Positions 36,492 to 45,408 of a stretch of 64,000 bases of DNA are shown piece by piece (the first letter of the stretch is position 1; each line of letters starts with the position of its first letter). Origin of the DNA: JAJTDS01 sp964202895 (GTDB lineage Bacteria; Pseudomonadota; Alphaproteobacteria; Rickettsiales; UBA1997); assembly GCA_964202895.1 (NCBI GenBank), contig CAXNJM010000001.1, forward strand, positions 434,001 through 498,000, given 5' to 3'. The translations under genes were made by a program, and so were the position numbers. Below the pieces are notes generated by a model that searched no databases, was not told the origin of the DNA, and saw nothing but the letters and a program-made list of their open reading frames with translations.

Positions 36492-37523
36492 TTAAAATAA
36501 ATTCTCAAAAAGTTGATTTGATTCCAAAGGATGATACAAAATTATTGGTTTAGCATCTCGATAATTATCGATACAAATTCTATCAAAAAACATTATACAA
36601 CTATTGTGTATGTGTCTATCATCTGACCACAAGCCATTTTGTTTTCTGTGAATATCCAATTCACCAGTTCTGGGATTTATACGATAAAACTCTTCCCCGT
36701 ATAAAGCCTCCTTCTTATCAATATTATCCAAGTCTGATGCAGTTAAATCGTTAATTGCGATAACCAATTTTTTATTTAAATCCTTATATTTTTTAATTTT
36801 CTCTCCAATTGCATCTTTTACTCTCTTATAATGATTGTGTATTAAGCATACCACTTGTCTACCTCCGACAATCCTTTGGCCTGCTTTTGGTGATGATTTA
36901 GGTATTAATACAAACTCTATGCAAATATCATTTGTCTTGCTTAGATAAGTTATGGTTTTGGATTCTCGGCTTTCCTTCAATAGCTCATAGTTTTTTATCT
37001 CGTCATCTAAGGCATTTTTCAAAAATTTTACTAACTCTGAAAACTTTAGACCTTCATCTTTATTAACAGAGTTAATGGATAAGAAAAAATGATTAGAGAT
37101 GACATTGCCGTCTATGTACTCTGCTATCCTTTCATTTATGCCTTGTGCTGATTGAAATGGTTTTGATATTTTGATTACCGTTGCTTCTAAAAGAAATTCT
37201 AACTCATCTTTCTTTACTAAAAAATCCGGAGCAAGTTTGCTACTTGAAAAAGCTGGTTCTGGAAATGCTTCATAGCCTTTTTCTTTGAAAAAATTATGTA
37301 AAAACAACTCGAAAAAAGCTGCCTCAAAATCGCTGCTAAAATCTTTAATAAGTCTATTTTTGGATAGCTCATCAGGATAAGCAGGATAAGCTGCCAACCA
37401 TTGAATTATATCTCTTCTGACTAATTCATAACTCTCAGTAGCAGTTCTATCTAAAAAATTATAAAGTGTTTCACTATTTTTTCTTGGCGAAGAATCAGTT
37501 CTTGTTTTGTCGTCAAAAATCAT
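36492..37523 (-). CDS. Hypothetical protein with possible PD-(D/E)xK nuclease core
   Basis: The 343-residue protein has no family name that I recognise. An acidic helix FEAAFFELFLHNFFKEKGYE (~68-87) is followed by KLAPDFLVKKDELEFLLEAT, where PDF and the later E-A-T are spaced like a PD-(D/E)xK nuclease core with the lysine replaced. The remaining two thirds are soluble, with GGRQVVCLIHNHYKRVKDAI and a C-terminal region of aromatic and acidic residues. No signal peptide or membrane segment is seen. It lies alone between ygjP (convergent) and a tRNA gene. Confidence 0.6.
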   Translation of the reverse strand: MIFDDKTRTDSSPRKNSETLYNFLDRTATESYELVRRDIIQWLAAYPAYPDELSKNRLIKDFSSDFEAAFFELFLHNFFKEKGYEAFPEPAFSSSKLAPDFLVKKDELEFLLEATVIKISKPFQSAQGINERIAEYIDGNVISNHFFLSINSVNKDEGLKFSELVKFLKNALDDEIKNYELLKESRESKTITYLSKTNDICIEFVLIPKSSPKAGQRIVGGRQVVCLIHNHYKRVKDAIGEKIKKYKDLNKKLVIAINDLTASDLDNIDKKEALYGEEFYRINPRTGELDIHRKQNGLWSDDRHIHNSCIMFFDRICIDNYRDAKPIILYHPLESNQLFENLF

Positions 37524-37634
37524 CTTAGATTTTAAATGTAAATTGAAAAGCGATTGAAGCCTGCAAATACAGGGATTGAAGGGGATATAAAAAATTGCAA
37601 AAACTGAGCGGAGATAGTTTTTTAACTAGAATTA

Positions 37635-37727
37635 TGGCGGAAGAGAAGGGATTCGAACCCTTGATAAAGCTTTTGACCCTATACACGCTTTCCAGGCGTG
37701 CGCCTTCGACCGCTCGGCCACTCTTCC
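37635..37727 (-). tRNA. tRNA-Ser (anticodon GGA)
   Basis: A full class II tRNA of 93 nt with a long variable arm and encoded CCA. The acceptor stem pairs GGAAGAG with CTCTTCC, discriminator G. The anticodon loop CTGGAAA gives GGA (serine UCC/UCU). It lies downstream of rpsG, separated from it by a terminator. Confidence 0.95.
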
Positions 37728-37751
37728 TTTTTATATATTTTAATATAATAT

Positions 37752-37793
37752 AAAAAAAACAGCAAGACACTTAATTGCATGCTTGCTGTTTTA
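37752..37793 (-). terminator. Rho-independent terminator of the rpsL-rpsG unit
   Basis: On the minus strand an AACAGCAAG/CTTGCTGTT stem with a ~14-nt loop is followed by a run of eight T. It lies just past the rpsG stop codon and before the tRNA-Ser gene. Ending the unit here fits the absence of fusA, which usually follows rpsG. Confidence 0.85.
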
Positions 37794-37813
37794 ATTTATT
37801 GTAGTTTTTTGTT

Positions 37814-38281
37814 TTACCAGCGATAATGAGCAAATGCTTTGTTTGCTTCTGCCATTTTAAAGACTTCTTCTTTCTTTTTGGCTGCCCAGCCTTTATTCTC
37901 AAGAGACTCAAGAATTACGGTGGTTACTTTGATTGCTAAATCTTTACTTTTGATATTTTCAATAGAGGTTTTAAGCCACTTTAATGCAAGAGCAGAACCT
38001 CTTCTTTGTGAAACTTCAACTGGAATTTGGTAGGTTGCACCACCAATTCTGCGAGAACGGACTTCAACTCTTGGAGTAATGTTATCTAGTGCTTCTTTAA
38101 AGATTTCAACGGGATTTCTTTTAATTTTACTTTCAAGATTAGCAAATGATTCATATATTGCTTTTTCAACAACTGATTTTTTACCGCTATTCATTAAACG
38201 GTTAACAAATCTTGAAACTATAACCTCGCCATATTTGGCATCCGGTATTACTTTTCTTATTTTTGCTGCTCTTCTTCTCAT
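37814..38281 (-). CDS. rpsG: 30S ribosomal protein S7
   Basis: The 155-residue protein is S7, a primary 16S rRNA-binding protein that nucleates the 30S head. MRRRAAKIRKVIPDAKYGE, VSRFVNRLMNSGKKSVVEK and YQIPVEVSQRRGSALALKWL are the standard signature. It is 51 bp downstream of rpsL in the usual str order, but fusA and tuf do not follow. Confidence 0.97.
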   Translation of the reverse strand: MRRRAAKIRKVIPDAKYGEVIVSRFVNRLMNSGKKSVVEKAIYESFANLESKIKRNPVEIFKEALDNITPRVEVRSRRIGGATYQIPVEVSQRRGSALALKWLKTSIENIKSKDLAIKVTTVILESLENKGWAAKKKEEVFKMAEANKAFAHYRW

Positions 38282-38332
38282 TATTTAAATATTAATTAAT
38301 TTGTTACTTTATGCTTAAATTAGATTTTAAAA

Positions 38333-38704
38333 CTACTTAGGTTTTTGTGCACCGTATTTTGAACGGGCTTGTTTACGGTTTTTAACACCCTGAGTGTCGA
38401 GAGAACCTCGTATAATGTGATATCTAACACCAGGAAGATCTTTAACCCTTCCGCCACGAATTGCGACAACAGAGTGCTCTTGTAGATTATGCCCTTCTCC
38501 AGGAATGTAGGCTATTACTTCATGACCGTTTGTTAACTTCACCCTAGCAACTTTTCTTAAAGCCGAGTTAGGTTTTTTTGGAGTGGTAGTATAAACACGG
38601 GTGCAGACTCCTCTTTTTTGAGGGCAATGACTCATTGCCGGAACCTTGTTTTTTCTGGTTTGTTTAAGTCTTGGCTTTCTAACCAGCTGATTAATTGTTG
38701 GCAT
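38333..38704 (-). CDS. rpsL: 30S ribosomal protein S12
   Basis: The 123-residue protein is S12 of the decoding centre: MPTINQLVRKPR, TTPKKPNSALRKVARV (K43 conserved), PGEGHNLQEHSVV and GVRYHIIRG. Length and sequence are typical for alphaproteobacteria. It is first in a short rpsL-rpsG unit. Confidence 0.97.
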   Translation of the reverse strand: MPTINQLVRKPRLKQTRKNKVPAMSHCPQKRGVCTRVYTTTPKKPNSALRKVARVKLTNGHEVIAYIPGEGHNLQEHSVVAIRGGRVKDLPGVRYHIIRGSLDTQGVKNRKQARSKYGAQKPK

Positions 38705-38777
38705 TTTTCAAATGTTGAAATTTTATAAATTTTTAGCTATTTATTTAGCGATAACTGAAGCTAAATTAAAAAGCAGA

Positions 38778-38808
38778 ATATAATCAATTACTTATTTATA
38801 ATTGTCAA
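38778..38808 (-). promoter_or_regulatory. Probable promoter of rpsL-rpsG
   Basis: On the minus strand a perfect TTGACA (38808-38803) is followed after 17 bp by GATTAT, or after 19 bp by TTATAT, in an otherwise A+T-rich leader. The rpsL start codon lies ~75 bp downstream. The -10 is imperfect, so the exact position is uncertain. Confidence 0.5.
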
Positions 38809-38932
38809 CTATATTTTTTTATTTTTATAATTAATTGATTGACATTAACAAAAAGACTGCTTAAAAATTAGCTTCTCAGTTTTTTACAGATAATTTAATA
38901 GATTAGTTAAAAATTTACAACTATATTTTTAA

Positions 38933-39190
38933 ACATTGCAAATATAAATAGACTTCAAGTTTTATCACTGAAAGTTTATTGAGGGATAGATGGCCGAGAG
39001 GATGCCCGCAATTGTTTTGACAAAAACATTGCAAATATAAATAGACTTCAAGTTTTATCACTGAAAGTTTATTGAGGGATAGATGGCCGAGAGGATGCCC
39101 GCAATTGTTTTGACAAAAACATTGCAAATATAAATAGACTTCAGCCCATTGCTGAAGGTTATAAATGGAGAGATGGCCGAGAGGCTGAAG
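38933..39190 (+). repeat. 93-bp tandem duplication carrying the 5' end of tRNA-Ser
   Basis: ACATTGCAAATATAAATAGA starts at 38933, 39026 and 39119, an exact 93-bp period. The first two units are full and nearly identical. Each ends with a truncated, altered copy of the tRNA-Ser 5' end (GATAGATGGCCGAGAGG, lacking the rest of the gene) and then TTTTGACA. The third unit leads into the real tRNA-Ser gene. Joining the units creates TTGACA boxes ahead of TATAAAT, so promoters may be repeated. Confidence 0.9.
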
Positions 39191-39258
39191 GCGCCTTCCT
39201 GCTAAGAAGGTATACGGGTAAAACCGTATCAAGGGTTCGAATCCCTTTCTCTCCGCCA
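39167..39258 (+). tRNA. tRNA-Ser (anticodon GCU)
   Basis: A class II cloverleaf of 92 nt with encoded CCA. Acceptor GGAGAGA pairs with TCTCTCC, D-arm TGGCCGAGAGG, anticodon loop CTGCTAA giving GCU, long variable arm, and T-arm GGGTTCGAATCCC. Two truncated copies of its first bases precede it in tandem. Confidence 0.95.
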
Positions 39259-39410
39259 GTTTTCAATACACACGACCTCGTTAAAATTTTTGCCAACAAT
39301 TATACATTATCCTATAAAGCTTATTGCTAAGGCTCTAAAATTATATAAACTCTACTTAAAAAAGTTCAAACGGTAACATATTTACATTATCGCATAATAA
39401 GAGCTTATTC

Positions 39411-39575
39411 TAGATTCCATGACTTCGCACGGAATGACAAAGATTAGTGCGAAATGACGGTTAGTTCCTAAGGAATGATGGCAGAGTAGCTATTCTGCAC
39501 CCCTACTCTCTCAATCTTTTAGGCTCAACCCTGTTGTCATCCTGTGCGAAGTGCAACGAAGTCACGGGATCCAGT
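39411..39575. repeat. Second family of dispersed repeats (TTCGCAC / GTGCGAA type)
   Basis: The 39259-39719 gap contains CATGACTTCGCACGGAATGAC, AGTGCGAAATGACGG and CCTGTGCGAAGTGCAACGAA followed by a GTCACGGGATCCAG end. These short palindrome-rich segments look like a repeat family different from the CCCGACGAAAGTCGGG type, in decayed form. The end has the same kind of GGGATCCAG tail seen in intergenic repeats of alphaproteobacteria. No gene is supported here. Confidence 0.6.
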
Positions 39576-39719
39576 TTTTAATATTTCAGTATCTATTGCC
39601 AAAGAAAAAAAGAATCAAATTTTTAATTAGGCTGTTTTTAAAAATATCTTGATTTTAAAGCATTGGAAAGCTATGACTAGAAAGTTATGATAAATAGATA
39701 AAAAATCTCAACAAGAAAA

Positions 39720-40778
39720 ATGGATACAAATAATCTTAAAACTAAAAAAGCTCCCAAAGATTCTCTGAATAAAATTGAACGGCAAAAAATTTCGAACAAA
39801 AAATCTAGATTGGCATTTCTTGATTTACTTAGGTTTATCGCCTCTATTTTTGTCTTTTTTTCTCACATCTATGACAAAAATACTCAAAATCACGGCTTCT
39901 CAATATTTGATATAAAAAAAGACTTTTTTGATACCGGAATCTTTGGAGTAATTATCTTTTTTTTAATATCAGGATACATCATACCTATTGCAATAACAAG
40001 ATGCCGTAATATAAAAGATTTCTTAATCAAGAGATGCATTAGAATATATCCGCTACTAATAATAGCAATGGTCTATGGCCTAGCAAGATATGGCGGATTT
40101 GAAGAAAAAATGATTTTAGGATTACTTCTCCCAATTGCTGATTTTTTAATAGAAGGTATCTGGATTGCAAAGGGAGTAGATTGGACTCTAAGGGTAGAAT
40201 TTTTCTATTATGTTTTAATTGCAATAATTTACTTCAAAAATAAATTTAACTTTAAAACTATTTTTTTATCAATATTAGCAACATCTACTCTTGCAATTAT
40301 TACATTTATTTATCACGAAGAGTATTTTAATAACAGACTCGTGCATTTGAATTTTATCTTTCTTGGATCTTTGCTTTACTTGATTGAAAAGGAAAATTTT
40401 AAAAATTCTAGTAATAATAGCTACACTCTAATTGCATTTATTTTATCTATAATGAGTTTTGAAATATGTAGATTTAATGGTTTCTCAGGAGTTTTATTTG
40501 GAACGGCAGTATTTCTTTTTTTCTATTTTCTTCACCAAACAAAACTTAAAATTAAACCCAACAAATTTATAGAATGTTTAGGCGAGATTTCTTATCCATT
40601 ATATCTTTTACATATGATGATTTACAAAGATTTATATTGGCTATTCAACTCCCACATAATAACTTTGATAATCTTTGTTGCTATATGCTATGCAGTGCAT
40701 CTATTAATAGAAAAACCATCTATGAAATACTTAAAAAACATCTTTATCAACCCTCAAAAATCGCTACTTCCCAATTAA
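39720..40778 (+). CDS. Acyltransferase-3 family membrane protein (OafA/NodX type)
   Basis: The 352-residue protein has about ten membrane helices. The family motif is at the start: RLAFLDLLRFIASIFVFFSH, with the conserved arginine and histidine. Members O-acylate sugars of lipopolysaccharide, exopolysaccharide or peptidoglycan from the inner membrane. The C-terminus (YPLYLLHMMIYKDLYW, LLIEKPSMKYL) is also typical. Its substrate is unknown; it is convergent with the lipoprotein gene that follows zur. Confidence 0.86.
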   Translation: MDTNNLKTKKAPKDSLNKIERQKISNKKSRLAFLDLLRFIASIFVFFSHIYDKNTQNHGFSIFDIKKDFFDTGIFGVIIFFLISGYIIPIAITRCRNIKDFLIKRCIRIYPLLIIAMVYGLARYGGFEEKMILGLLLPIADFLIEGIWIAKGVDWTLRVEFFYYVLIAIIYFKNKFNFKTIFLSILATSTLAIITFIYHEEYFNNRLVHLNFIFLGSLLYLIEKENFKNSSNNSYTLIAFILSIMSFEICRFNGFSGVLFGTAVFLFFYFLHQTKLKIKPNKFIECLGEISYPLYLLHMMIYKDLYWLFNSHIITLIIFVAICYAVHLLIEKPSMKYLKNIFINPQKSLLPN

Positions 40779-40789
40779 TTACTTAACTT

Positions 40790-41338
40790 TTATTGGGCTT
40801 TTATTGGCATAATTTTCTTTAAATCTGAGATTTTCTTATCATCAGCAACACCCTCTACTCTCCATATAATTTTGCCGTTATCATCAATTAATAGTGCATA
40901 AATTTGCTCTTCTTTCATTTGAGTAATTTTGAAAAACTCTTGACGATTAGTATAAACCGTAATGGTTCTTTTTCTAGCTACTTCATCAGTAATTCCAAAT
41001 CGCATTCCATTATTAAGAAACATTCTTTTAAAAACCGAAAGCTCGTAAATTAACGGAATTTCATAAAAACTTAGATTAGGATTTTCCTTCAAAATTGGCT
41101 CTATTGCTTTAATCCAACTATCAACCTCAATCTGTTGCTCCCTTTTGAAGGCAACGATTATTAGGTTAAATTTATTTTTAAAAATAGCGGGAATTTCTTG
41201 TTTTTTGCCGTTCAAATCAATGCCGATTATTTTAGGAAAATAATTATTTTTATCCGCCTCAATTTTTGAATTTTCTCCAGCCCCAATAAAACATGACTGC
41301 ATTACAGCCAACAGAGATAATAACATTAATTTTTTCAT
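40790..41338 (-). CDS. Thioredoxin-fold-like lipoprotein (ATP10-like)
   Basis: The 182-residue protein has a signal peptide with lipobox-like VMQSC. The remainder (FPKIIGIDLNGKKQEIP, NLIIVAFKREQQIEVDSW, ITVYTNRQEFFKI, LLIDDNGKIIWRVEG) has the strand order of a thioredoxin-like fold without a CxxC pair, and recalls the ATP10/redoxin-like proteins of bacteria and mitochondria. It lies 25 bp downstream of zur on the same strand, so it is probably Zur-controlled. Confidence 0.6.
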   Translation of the reverse strand: MKKLMLLSLLAVMQSCFIGAGENSKIEADKNNYFPKIIGIDLNGKKQEIPAIFKNKFNLIIVAFKREQQIEVDSWIKAIEPILKENPNLSFYEIPLIYELSVFKRMFLNNGMRFGITDEVARKRTITVYTNRQEFFKITQMKEEQIYALLIDDNGKIIWRVEGVADDKKISDLKKIMPIKAQ

Positions 41339-41363
41339 ATTTTATAATTTTTGTTGATTAAAG

Positions 41364-41762
41364 CTAAATAATGCAATTTTGACACATTATCGGAAGCTCA
41401 ATTACCGCCTTGTTAGCAAGGTAAATATTTAAGGTTCTAAGTTTTGCTAAATGATCAATTACAATATGATCATGAAGCTCACTAACCTCGTTGCAACTCT
41501 GACAAATTGTTAATATTGACAATAGATGCTGATGATCTTCTTCGCAATCACAGGCAATAAAAGTGTTTAGCTCATTAATTTTATGCACTTTTCCAATTTT
41601 CATCAAAGTATCAAGAGCACGGTAAACGATAGGAGGGCTTTTTATGCCAAACTCCTTTACTTTTTCAAGAATTTCATAAGCACTTAAAGGCTTAACATTG
41701 CTTTGCAGAACCCTTAAAACTAATTCAGGAGATGAGGCAGATAATTTTGAAAGACGAGACAT
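41364..41762 (-). CDS. zur: Fur-family zinc uptake regulator
   Basis: The 132-residue protein has the Fur/Zur winged-helix domain (LKPLSAYEILEKVKEFGIKS, PPIVYRALDTLMKIGKVHKI) and a dimerisation domain with two CxxC pairs (CQSC, CQNC) that hold a structural zinc. The CDCEEDHQHLL stretch resembles the Zur metal site more than the Fur HHDH motif. A palindrome matching the Zur box overlaps its promoter, so it probably represses itself when zinc is plentiful. The divergent gene encodes a histidine-rich protein. Confidence 0.88.
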   Translation of the reverse strand: MSRLSKLSASSPELVLRVLQSNVKPLSAYEILEKVKEFGIKSPPIVYRALDTLMKIGKVHKINELNTFIACDCEEDHQHLLSILTICQSCNEVSELHDHIVIDHLAKLRTLNIYLANKAVIELPIMCQNCII

Positions 41763-41782
41763 AATAAAACTTAAAGAAAGAT

Positions 41783-41797
41783 TGTTATATTATAACA
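41783..41797. promoter_or_regulatory. Zur box
   Basis: TGTTATATTATAACA is a perfect odd-centred palindrome that differs from the enterobacterial Zur-box core TGTTATAATATAACA only at the centre. It begins 21 bp upstream of the zur start codon, within the shared region between zur and the divergent 664-codon gene. A second partial half-site (ATAACAAT) follows at once. Confidence 0.8.
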
Positions 41798-41950
41798 TAA
41801 CAATTTATTATATCTTTTGCAAGATATTTTATAATTTTTTATCAATAATAATTCTAAACACTATTATGAAAACACTTGTTGCATTGATTAAAAACTAGAT
41901 CACAAAATCTAAGAAGTCAAACAAGTTAAATTAATTAAATAATATATCAT

Positions 41951-43945
41951 ATGCCTCAATATAATTACAATCTGATACATCATAGCCACGGAAATCATTC
42001 TCATTTTAATTTAAAGAAAGAAGAAGATTTACCTAAAAAACATCACCATTCACACGAAGATGGCACAAATTGCAACCCTTGCGAACATAAAAACAGCAAA
42101 GTCATAAAAAAGATTGGGAAAAATGACGAGGGCTGTCCTTGTTGTCTTGCCTCAATAGATCTTGACGAACTTGCAACCGCATTAAATGAAATAAGTGCAA
42201 AGGGTGGTAATCTTGAAGCTCACGAAAACTCGCTTGGAGGATTGGCTGATTTTTCTTCTGGTGCACATTGGGGAATTTTTCTAGGAATTTCTGACCCATT
42301 AGCTCTTGTAGGCTTAACCGCCTCATTTAGAAATATAACAGGAACCATTAACAATAAATCAAAGCTAGATGCTGTAATTAAAGGTTTAAAAGAGGATATC
42401 GCAAGATACAAAGAGCTTCGAGATAAAAAATCTGGCAAAGACAAAGAAGATCTAAGTGGAGTTATTCAAAGGCTGGAAGCTTTTGGAGAAACTCTAAAAT
42501 ATTCAGCATTTGATGCAAAGTTTAATCTCATCGTTCCCGGAATAATAAATGGCGGAGCATCAACCGCGGTTTTCAGTTCGGCAATAGTTAGCTCTCCGTG
42601 GGCACTTCCTATTATTGCTCTTTATGCTGGATGCCAGACTATGAGAAATGGTTACGACTTGTGGAAAACATGGAACAAGATTCTGCCAGAAGAAGTCAGG
42701 GAGGAAGTTGAGCTAAATATGAATGTCGGCATCAGAAAAATAAACCAGATCACCGACTCAAAAAGAAAATTTTATACCACTAATACTTTAGGTTTTGCGG
42801 CCTTTACCGCAGGAGCAACAATCACAACATTATCCGCCCTTTCTGTAGTTGGAGCACCAGGATTGGTTATTGGATTACCGTTGCTAGCCGTGGGAGCAGT
42901 TTCAACGGGAATAACCAACAATATCTGGACCAATAAATTTAAACCTCGCAATGGTGATCTTGGTATTGACCGCAAAGCATTAGAGCTAGAACAAATTAAG
43001 CAGGAAATTGGCGAAAGAAGGGAGGTAAAAAAACTACTAAAAAATTACAAAAATAAACATTTATCAAATAAATCAATCAACCGCTTCGGATGCTCTTTAT
43101 TGTCTTCTTTGCCTTTTTGCAATGAAAAAGGGCAAAAACTGCTTCATAAAGTAAATAAATCAAGAGTTTTTGAGTCTAAAAGTAGCGATGAAGATAGATT
43201 AGATCTACTCGAAAGAGCCATAAATGTTAAAAAACTTTTAAAAACAGTTGGAAATAAAAAAGAAGCGGACAAGATTTTAAAAAAAATTTCAGGATTGAAA
43301 GAAGGATCGAAAGGGGTTACCGATGCTGAAAAAACTAAATTTGGCTTGGTTAGTTTTGATAAAAATAAGCTAATCTTTGAGAAGCAAGTCTGTGAACAGA
43401 TTTTTGAAAGCCTCAGGGATTTAGGAATTGATACCATAGTGCTCGACAAATTTATTAAAAATGCCATTCTTAAACCTTTACATAATCACGATACAAGCAT
43501 TAAAAGCGAAACAGATTATTTTAAGAAGCTTACAGATAGCGGACTATTTATAATAAATGACAATAAAGTTGCTTTTAATCCTCAAGCTTTGGAAGAAAAA
43601 CCAGAGATGAAAAAAGCTTTTATGAATTCGCTGGAAGAATTTTTGTTATTTGACCACATTGACAAATTAAGATATGAACAATATGGACTAAATGATTTTT
43701 ATTGGGCTCTTGAGAAGCAAAATAAGAAGCAAGCTAATGGTGCCAATAAGAATTGCAAAGATTATCAAGGGAAGCAAGGCAATAGCATTGAAATCAATCA
43801 CGAATGCGGGCATAAACATCAAAACTTAGCATCAACAGAAATTGATAGTGAAAATGTTGTTGCGGAAGAAAGCCCCAACTTTACGAAAGTGAAGGTGTCA
43901 TGCAACCAACGATTATCGTCAATTGGAATCGCAAAAACTCAATAG
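41951..43945 (+). CDS. Large histidine/cysteine-rich probable zinc-binding protein, Zur-linked
   Basis: The 664-residue protein has no family name that I recognise. The N-terminal ~60 residues are packed with metal ligands: HHSHGNHSH, KKHHHSHEDG, CNPCEH and CPCC. CGHKHQN is near the C-terminus. The middle holds two hydrophobic Gly/Ala-rich segments (~195-225 and ~280-315), possibly membrane hairpins, joined by charged helices; no signal peptide is evident. It lies ~150 bp from the Zur box and is divergent from zur, so induction at low zinc is likely. A zinc store, chaperone or membrane-inserted effector are all possible. Confidence 0.65.
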   Translation: MPQYNYNLIHHSHGNHSHFNLKKEEDLPKKHHHSHEDGTNCNPCEHKNSKVIKKIGKNDEGCPCCLASIDLDELATALNEISAKGGNLEAHENSLGGLADFSSGAHWGIFLGISDPLALVGLTASFRNITGTINNKSKLDAVIKGLKEDIARYKELRDKKSGKDKEDLSGVIQRLEAFGETLKYSAFDAKFNLIVPGIINGGASTAVFSSAIVSSPWALPIIALYAGCQTMRNGYDLWKTWNKILPEEVREEVELNMNVGIRKINQITDSKRKFYTTNTLGFAAFTAGATITTLSALSVVGAPGLVIGLPLLAVGAVSTGITNNIWTNKFKPRNGDLGIDRKALELEQIKQEIGERREVKKLLKNYKNKHLSNKSINRFGCSLLSSLPFCNEKGQKLLHKVNKSRVFESKSSDEDRLDLLERAINVKKLLKTVGNKKEADKILKKISGLKEGSKGVTDAEKTKFGLVSFDKNKLIFEKQVCEQIFESLRDLGIDTIVLDKFIKNAILKPLHNHDTSIKSETDYFKKLTDSGLFIINDNKVAFNPQALEEKPEMKKAFMNSLEEFLLFDHIDKLRYEQYGLNDFYWALEKQNKKQANGANKNCKDYQGKQGNSIEINHECGHKHQNLASTEIDSENVVAEESPNFTKVKVSCNQRLSSIGIAKTQ

Positions 43946-44007
43946 AATTAACCCTTAATCATTATTTCTCCGCCCATTGTGTTTGGCAAATATTATCCAT
44001 TTGTTGT

Positions 44008-44907
44008 TTAATTTTGATTAAAAATTAGCCATAGGATTCCGCTGGAAGTTAGGGTTATGCCGATAATTTCGATTTTTTTTAATTTTTCTTTTAATAGTAA
44101 AAATGATATTAATATTGCGATAACTATTTCTATTTGACCTACCGCCTTAACATAGACTACCTCCCCTAATCCAAATGCAATAAACCAGCAAAATGACCCG
44201 CAGAAACTTAATATTGAGGTTTTTAAGAAAGTATATTTATTTTCTAGGGAAATCATACTTTTTAGATCTTTTATTAAAGTTCTTTGACAAAATTTAACAA
44301 TCACAAAAAATATATTTTGAAAGCAAATAACCCACATCAACACCATAATTGCGGTTTTTGATGGCGAATATTGAAGAATATGAAGTTTTTCGGAAGCGAA
44401 TTTTAAGTTAAAGGCAGATATAGAGAAAGATAGCCCAGTTAGCAGGCCGTAAAGCGATGATTGATTGCAAAATGATTTAGCTAGATTTTTATAGCCCGCA
44501 GTGAAATTGCCAGAAATTAAAATAACTCCAATCGTGGCAACTAAAATTGATATTAAATCTGATGTTGAAATTAGGGCATTAAAAAACAAAAACCCTATAA
44601 GATAAGATTGCAAAACCTCTGTTTTGTAGAATGCTATGCCAATGCTAAAATTTCTAGCTTTGAATGTTTGCAACAAAAAAATATTGCCCGCAATTTGAAA
44701 AAGCCCCGTAACAAAGCAATAAAAAATAAATTCACTATCAAGTTGATAAAAACTAGAAACAACAACAATTATTGCAAATGGTAGCGGTATTATAAAGCGA
44801 GACCAAGAAACAGTAAGTGCATCAAGCCTTTTATTCAGAGATTTCTGTTCTAAATTTCTAAAACTTTGCAGAATGGTGGCAAGAATTGTAAATATAACCC
44901 AAGACAT
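44008..44907 (-). CDS. EamA-type drug/metabolite (DMT) transporter
   Basis: The 299-residue protein has about ten membrane helices in two repeats of five. Each half ends with a hydrophobic segment followed by polar residues, with LLKEKLKKIEIIGITLTSSGI near the C-terminus, the common EamA motif. Members export amino acids, purines or sugars; the substrate cannot be predicted. It converges with the histidine-rich gene. Confidence 0.82.
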   Translation of the reverse strand: MSWVIFTILATILQSFRNLEQKSLNKRLDALTVSWSRFIIPLPFAIIVVVSSFYQLDSEFIFYCFVTGLFQIAGNIFLLQTFKARNFSIGIAFYKTEVLQSYLIGFLFFNALISTSDLISILVATIGVILISGNFTAGYKNLAKSFCNQSSLYGLLTGLSFSISAFNLKFASEKLHILQYSPSKTAIMVLMWVICFQNIFFVIVKFCQRTLIKDLKSMISLENKYTFLKTSILSFCGSFCWFIAFGLGEVVYVKAVGQIEIVIAILISFLLLKEKLKKIEIIGITLTSSGILWLIFNQN

Positions 44908-45099
44908 ATTTTAAAAAAAATTGATAATAATCTAAAATTAACTTAGTTTAATTACTAATAGATAGCAATATTTATCAATGAATTTTAATTTTCTTTCTTG
45001 GCGAGGCAGAAAAAACCAACCCCACCCCGAAAGAAATATAATCAAGAAATTAAATAGCAATATATAACACCAATATTTTCAAGAAATAATTAATGAAGT

Positions 45100-45408
45100 T
45101 TATTTATTGCAATAAACATTCATTGTCCTCGGTGTGTATATACCATAAATTAAAGCAAATAAAACTTGCCAAAGACTTTGTTTAGTTTCAACAAAAGCGA
45201 CCCCATCGCTTTCTTTGCATAATTGACTAGCATTTAAAACCGTAGATTGTCCAATTCCACCAATAAAAAAATGACTCGTTTTAGAAAAGTGAGGATTTCC
45301 TGCTGGAACCTCTCTTTTTACTTTTGGGTCCACTATAAAAGTTTGTGTAGCACAAGACGAAATAACTATAAGAGATATAATTGTTGTTAATTTTAAAATG
45401 ATTTTCAT
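45100..45408 (-). CDS. Bor/Iss-family lipoprotein
   Basis: The 102-residue protein has a lipobox (VISSC after a hydrophobic signal) and matches the Bor protein of phage lambda and the Iss serum-survival protein: HFFIGGIGQ, NASQLCKESDGVAFVETKQS and a GIYTPRTMNVYC end. Bor/Iss are outer-membrane lipoproteins linked to complement resistance in E. coli. No other prophage genes surround it here. Confidence 0.85.
   Translation of the reverse strand: MKIILKLTTIISLIVISSCATQTFIVDPKVKREVPAGNPHFSKTSHFFIGGIGQSTVLNASQLCKESDGVAFVETKQSLWQVLFALIYGIYTPRTMNVYCNK

Noticed and set aside
38921..39232. 103-residue repeat protein on the minus strand
   Set aside because: The open frame is only the reverse reading of the tandem tRNA-Ser leader duplication.
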